A stretch of DNA of 64,000 bases from Pleodorina starrii (Eukaryota > Chlorophyta > Chlorophyceae > Chlamydomonadales > Volvocaceae). The notes below the pieces were generated by a model. The model saw nothing but the letters and a program-made list of their open reading frames with translations, had not been told where the DNA came from and searched no databases. Positions 58,427 through 64,000 of the stretch are shown here, in pieces. Position 1 is the stretch's first letter, and every line of letters starts with the position of its first letter. The translations under genes were made by a program, and so were the position numbers. The stretch spans positions 504,001-568,000 of the forward strand of contig BRXU01000044.1 in the NCBI GenBank assembly GCA_030267565.1. Reading direction: 5' to 3'.

Positions 58427-61400
58427 CTTTTGCCCCTATATCATTCAGACGTACTCTCGAGGACTCCTGCGCCTGTATGCGATAGCATAATGCCCAACTT
58501 GTAAGGTCCCATGGAAGCGGCCTTCCGCAAGGCTTGGCGTGAGCAGAAAGCCCAAGAAGTAAGCTGGTCATCGATGGAAAAAGTGTTGTTTTCCTAAGCT
58601 TGCTCCGTGGCAACTATAATTGATTCGCGGATCCGAATTCCGTACGGCGGTCGTTGAGGTAGTCAGACCGCCTCTTCGCTCTTCCCTTCCCGCTTCCCTG
58701 GGCCATGAAAGCCACACGCCTGGAAAGCCTGCCCGCGCTCCGAGACTCCTCACAGGCTTCCGTCGATGGCTGCGGTGTGGACCTAGGTTACCAGTCTATC
58801 CAGGCGGTGTCCGCTGATGTCCGAGTCAGCACTCGCATGGGAACCGCTTCATGCCGCTCTGTTAACTACTCCAAACCCAGCCGGGCTGTCGGTAAAGGCG
58901 CGCTAAACTTACTTGCAAACGTCACGTCAGTCAGTCACTGGCGGCGCGCGCGCCCTGGAATAATGGCGCTTCTGATAGTACCGCTTGGTACCATCTGTAC
59001 CGCCTGGGGGTACGTTAAATACCCACAAAACTTCAAACAATTTGGGCCTCCCGTGTCCCCTCTGGATCTCCGCTCGGCTGTTCCTCCGCTTGCCCGTGCC
59101 CCGGCCGTCCCATGCCGTCCCAGCAAGCCCACATCCCTGCTATGACGTTTCCATATGCGCAGCGCCAACTGTGGCCTTCGGTCGCGACCAGAGCACCGGG
59201 TGCGATACGCAGCTGTAGAAAATCCCACCTTCGCCCCTTGGGTCCACTGTCAAAACGATTAGCTCACTGAGCAGGCAAAAGTCGGGCAAAACTACACAAG
59301 TGGGGCAACACCCACAGGCCACAGCAGCGCCTCAGTTTGCACACCGCACACCGCAGTCATCCTGCCGCTTCCCCCGACCGCTTCTTGCCCTTCATGGGCG
59401 CATGGGCCCCGCCTGCGCACAATCGCCGCACATGCACACACACACAATCACCGGTACTTTCAAGGCATGCCTTTAACAGGGGACAACAACAGAGCGGATG
59501 CATACCAAAAAAGGCAGAAGAACCAAGGAACATAACACAACACAAAACAAACAGTGTGCGGCGGAGCGAAGGCCCCAGCCTGCCCCAGCTCTCAACCGCG
59601 TCCAAGGGCGTTCGAGGTCCCTCCCATTACTGTCACCATCACACCAGGAACCCGCCCCAGATCAGCCCGCGGTATTGTGGGTTCGCTGCGCCGTTCCGCA
59701 TGCGCCTCACCCATGCCGCCATGCGCAGTCTTTATGACAGCTTTTGCTGCCTTGCTGCCCACGGACCTAGAAGCGCTCGGTGCCGTCGCCAAAATAACCC
59801 TAAAGCTCCCCAACCCATTCAAGACAGACAGCCGCCCCGCACCGGGGCACCACCAGAAGACCCCGCCGGTGCACAAATACATTGTACTCCAGCGCCACGC
59901 CATCCCACGACTGCCATCCCAACCCAGCTGCCATCTCGGCATGAAAACCGACCGCCTGTCTGTCCTCCTCCTTCCAACCAGGCTCGACTGAATAATAATA
60001 AGAATAATAATACGCCGGGCAAAACCCTGGCGTGGTTTATGGGGGCGGGTGCGATGAGGCTCGACTAGGAGCCTGTACGCCGCCACCACCAGGGGAGCTC
60101 CACAAAACAGCCTTAGCCTACCCCTTGACGATTGGACGTGTAGCATGTGGGTCCCTCGAGGGAGCGTCGCCGTAGGACTATGTTATTCAGGTACTTGATT
60201 GCGAGGTCATGTAGGCGCGCGCAGCATTGTGTGGCAGCATCTGGTCGCACGCCGAGCTCGATGATAAGCTTTACTGTAGGGCATTGCGAATCGTCCCACA
60301 TCCAGGCTCGACGGTGGGTCCAATGCAGCGCTGCGCCGTATGTTCAGCCCTCCGCATCACAAACAAACGCGCCAGCGTGCCAACGCCTGGGGACGGCTGG
60401 GGCGTGCAGAGGAGCGGATGCACCAACCGCGAACACGTCACATCAATTGTGGTCAGCGGCAAAAGCAAAATAAGAAACAACCGCGGCCGTTAACAACTGG
60501 GTCCTGAGGACCGGACACGGTCTCGCCGCGTTTTCGGTGGCATGACCGTGGGTCACACAGTCCGGAGCCCAGGCTTCGAACTGAACATGCAGACCCCACT
60601 GGAAGTTGGCATACCGGGTTGCGCAAGCCCCCGCTCCGGAACTAGTACGAATTGAGGTCGTCGCATTACCGTGCTTACCTGGCGGCGAGGGGTAGTGTTG
60701 CGCGCGTCCCAGCAGGCAGGCTGCTGGCCGCGAGCCGGCGGCTCAGGCGGCGTGGAGGATGCCCATGAAGCCAGCGGCAGGCTTGGTGTGGCTATAGATA
60801 GAGTGTCCGGCACAGTCACCGGCAGAGAGTTGCAAGGATGATCGACGACAGGAGGAAGGGGCATGGCGAGGAGGGGAGGAAGGGCCCCAGGGAGGTTTGG
60901 CAAGGCAACAGGGAGGTTCACAGCGGCTCACGACGCGACGAGACGGACCCGCAGCGATACACTGATGACCCCCTCTAGACCCTGCTCCTCAGGTCCTCAT
61001 GCCCTAGTTCCCTCCCACCCTGCTGCAGCTCAATCACACAGAAGGCAGGCAGACCAACCTAACCCACTAACCCGGCACACACGAGACCGTGCTGTGGACC
61101 CAGCACGGCCCCCCTTCCGGTATGCCCGGACCGAGTACCGTAATGGTGCAGCCGCTGAACAAGAGCAATATCCTAGCGTGCACCAGGCCGCATGGCAACC
61201 GCCCTCGCCCCACTCACCCGCCAAGCACCGCATCCCAGGCGCCGATGGGCCGGCACAGCAGAGCCGCCGCAGGCCTCCAGGCCTCGTGCACCTCCTGTCC
61301 CTCGCCCTCCGCCTGAGGCTAGCTGTCGAGCAAAGCGACTCGGCGTCCACATCCAGCGCCAGCAGGAGCCCAGCCCCAGCGCCGAACCAATCCCTTGAGT

Positions 61401-62260
61401 CATGGCCCTTGGGAGCAACCCAGACGCGTCCGGAAAAACTGCTAGGGCGGAAAGATTGGTCGTAGCCAGGGCATTCACAAGCTTGTTTGGCAGTAGCTGT
61501 TCACTCGACCACCCAGAGGCCTCGCTGTGTGCTGGTCTTGCGACTTGGGATCAGTTGAAAAGGGATGGGTGGAGCGCAAATAAACCTGTGGACGCTCGCT
61601 TCGCGTTTTAGCTAGGTGACAGCTGCAGAACTACTTGTCCCGCTTCCGCGCCCCCCAAACAGTCCCTAGCCGATATTGCAAGCAGGTTGCTTCAAGTATG
61701 AACAGTGCACCTTAAGCGGCCTCCTCAAGTCAGCCATTGCACCGAACACCACGACACGCAGATGCTTCATCCCCGTTGCTCGCCTACCGGTATACTCTCG
61801 AACATGTCCAGCTCGGCCCATAATCACCTTTAAATTGTGAGCCACATCGTCTCAAGAGCTGTAGTTGTGCGCCCGCAGGCTCTGTGCCTGTGACGACGAT
61901 GCGGAGGATGTTGCGCTTGCCAACACGCCCGGGCCTGTAATGGCAATGAATCATCTATGTATTTCCTCTAAGTTTCCAGCCATTGAACGCAGATGTCGAT
62001 AACGAGCCTGCAGGCGCTCGCTGGAAATGCCCGGCTGTCTCCGGGCCAACTTGCGTTGCGTTCATTCCGCGCGTTTCAAACAGCCTTTAGACTTAACGCC
62101 AGGTCTTGCAGTGATTAAGAGAAGAGAACTCCAAAGGGATGTGGGAGCCTACCGGCTCGGTAAGTCTTGAGTCGGGCCTCGGTGTTATGATAACGTATGA
62201 TACTGAAATGGCTGCTATATCTGTACCTTATGAAAACATTTGTTAGCATTGTGGCACTGT
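58427..62260. other. About 3.8 kb without a recognised gene
   Basis: The part next to 58427 should hold the promoter of the ankyrin-type gene. Plus-strand frames at 59337-60068 and 60863-61465 and a minus-strand frame at 60553-60921 have no recognisable domain or convincing splice structure. An (AAT)n-like tract lies at about 59992-60012. Confidence 0.4.
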
Positions 62261-64000
62261 TGTTGCAGCACTAGCGGACTATAGGGTCCTGAGACGCAGC
62301 TGGGAGCTGGGCAGCTGGCAAGCAAAGCCGTACCGTCGAGATTTGCCCTTTGATGTTGTAGCGCTTGATCAGTGCACAGAGCTAATGGAGATTGATTTAA
62401 TTTCTACATCTCTTCAATCTCCAAAGTATCGCGTCGTTCCACTGTGACGGCCGTGCTGCCTGCATATCGGAACCAGCACTTCCTTCAAGCATTTTACACT
62501 GTTGGCGCCCTGAAAGTAATTGCAAACAACTTTCTGACACAACAACATGCGTAGGCATGACCGGGTGTAGAATTTATCGGTCCGAGCGGCCAGCGTCCCA
62601 AGTTTGCGCACCGCAGACCGCACCCTTTTGCTCTTTGGCGAACCCGAAGAGCCTTGAAATTTATTCGAAGCTTGGTGACGGTGGGTTTAATTCCCCGTTG
62701 AAAGCCGGGCGTCGAGCGAGGAAAGGCATGTCAGAGTGACGGTTAAAAAGGAGCCTAACGGAGACGGCGGTTAGAACAGCCCGCCGTCAGCTTGACCAGG
62801 CGTGCTAGGCGTGCCCTGGTGCACCCATCTGCTGAAGACGTATTATTTATCCTTTCGCATTTACTGTGAATCGTCTGAGTGTCGAATGAACCCTGTGATC
62901 AGTGGAACCTCGCACCACACCTGCCTACCGAAAAGGGCGTGCGGCTCCTTTTCCAGTGTGTCCGGCGCAATGATAGGCCAGGAGTCCCGTTGGCACCTAA
63001 CCCGCTCTCCTGCGACAGGATTACTTGATGTCCAGCCCTGCTTTGGCCCTGCTTAGGCAAGGCGCTGCGGGTCGGTGGCGGGCGAGCGATGTCCGCGGCA
63101 ATCAAGGGAGTGGTGGGCTTCGTTGTGTCCGATGTATACTACCCGTGTCAAGCCCAGCTCTCGTCGCCGTGCACTTGGCACGCACCCCCTCCCACATCCC
63201 CGCCCTCTGGTCTCCTAGTGGCCTAGTGGAGGCAGTGCTGCTGGCGAGTGAGGTGGGCCTTTCCACCGACCATGCACCAGTAGCCCCGCCTGGGGATGCC
63301 TCCGTCACTCAGGGGTTACGTACGCACAGTTGCCTTGGTCTGCCTTCTGCAGCTGTGTACTGCATGCTCGCTGGCCCAGCAATTGCTGACCCGCCTTGCG
63401 CTCTGCCCTGTGCTGTCGTTCACGGGGCACCAGGCCACGCAGCATCAGCTCAACTGCCATGTCGTCGCCTTCGCTACTGCGCTGTGCCTTCCCTCTGCCC
63501 TCTGCCCGCGCCCCTGCATCCCAGCGCTTCCTGCCCTTCGGCTCCGGTTCCCTCCTGTCGCTCTCCCTCCTTCAAATGGCGTTTCATGGTTAATGAGGGC
63601 CGCGACACCGGAGCCTGCCCGCTGCTCTAATGAACTGCCCCTGCCCGCCCTGTTGTTTTGGTTTTCTGCAACTTCCGCCAACCCCTGCCGACCTCTCTTC
63701 CCTGCCCCCCGCCAACCCCTGCCCCCCGCCAACCCCTTCCCCCCGCCAACCCCTGCCGACCTCTCTTCCCTGCCCTTGTGCAGTTCCCGCCCGCGCCGAC
63801 AAGCTTCCCGTTGGCGTAGTGGCCGGTGGCTGGGTGCCTGTCTGTCGATGGGCTTTGGCAGCGGGCAGGACAGGGGGTGTGACCGCGGCGACCCAAGGGA
63901 GGGACCGTGGGGTGCAATGGGATGCGTGAGCAGATTGCCCCGCCGCGGTGTATTCGTGCCGTATCCGCTTGACGCCGGCATCTCATCAACATCGGCACGG
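62261..64000 (-). repeat. Right arm of the large inverted repeat (runs off the window)
   Basis: Reverse complement of 27440-29290; the inner end (TGTTGCAGCACTAGCGGACT) matches the left arm's inner end. It lacks about 125 bases present in the left arm, and has a local tandem expansion (about 63673-63775) absent there. Confidence 0.8.
63673..63775 (+). repeat. Tandem CCGCCAACCCCTGCC-type units in the right inverted-repeat arm
   Basis: Five units alternating with CCTCTCTTCCCTGCC; the left arm has only one corresponding unit. Confidence 0.7.

Noticed and set aside
58629..58640. GGATCCGAATTC, adjacent BamHI and EcoRI sites resembling vector polylinker
   Set aside because: Flanking sequence is ordinary genomic DNA with no vector similarity that I can see; most likely coincidence.
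59337..60068. 243-codon plus-strand frame
   Set aside because: Composition is like translated non-coding DNA (His/Pro/Arg/Asn); no domain or splice support.

Overview
The window reads as nuclear DNA of a green alga, most likely a volvocine (Chlamydomonas/Volvox-type) chlorophyte. The signs are high GC, many short introns with CAG|GTG-type donors, TGTAA polyadenylation signals, homopolymeric Ala/Gly/Pro/Gln inserts inside conserved proteins, a LINE ending in a trinucleotide tail, and telomere-like TTTTAGGG/TTTAGGG tracts. Exon joins were worked out by hand: each exon was chosen by protein similarity, GT/GC-AG borders and preserved reading phase. No RNA evidence or database search was available.

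Layout. 1-9923 (-): a 15-exon Na+/H+ antiporter of the CPA1/SOS1 type, whose 3' end lies beyond the left edge. 11038-16435 (-): a 6-exon F-box-like leucine-rich-repeat protein. 17765-21282 (-) and 22080-24924 (+): a divergent pair, a two-domain VOC (glyoxalase-like) protein and a patatin-like phospholipase. 26.1-38 kb is a repeat-rich stretch. It holds one arm of a large inverted repeat (27.4-29.3 kb), a 5'-truncated LINE (29.46-32.22 kb, -), an unrecognised multi-exon gene fragment (32614-34100, +), and three direct copies of a hairpin-rich repeat, two of which also carry a duplicate of that fragment's 3' end. 38941-48777 (-) and 49752-55566 (+): a second divergent pair, a 2193-residue USP10-type deubiquitinase and an acid-lipase-family lipase with an N-terminal membrane anchor. 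56443-58426 (-): a two-exon F-box-like/ankyrin-type repeat gene interrupted by one in-frame TAG. 58.4-62.3 kb holds nothing I recognise, and 62.26-64.0 kb is the other arm of the inverted repeat.

No operon-like system is visible and the genes look like independent eukaryotic units. Two of the nine encode lipid hydrolases (patatin, acid lipase), each facing an unrelated gene across less than 1 kb. The most unusual points are the single in-frame stop in the ankyrin-type gene, the inverted repeat enclosing about 33 kb, the hairpin-rich repeat family, three inferred GC-AG introns, and the frequent octamer TGCCGTAC/GTACGGCA.
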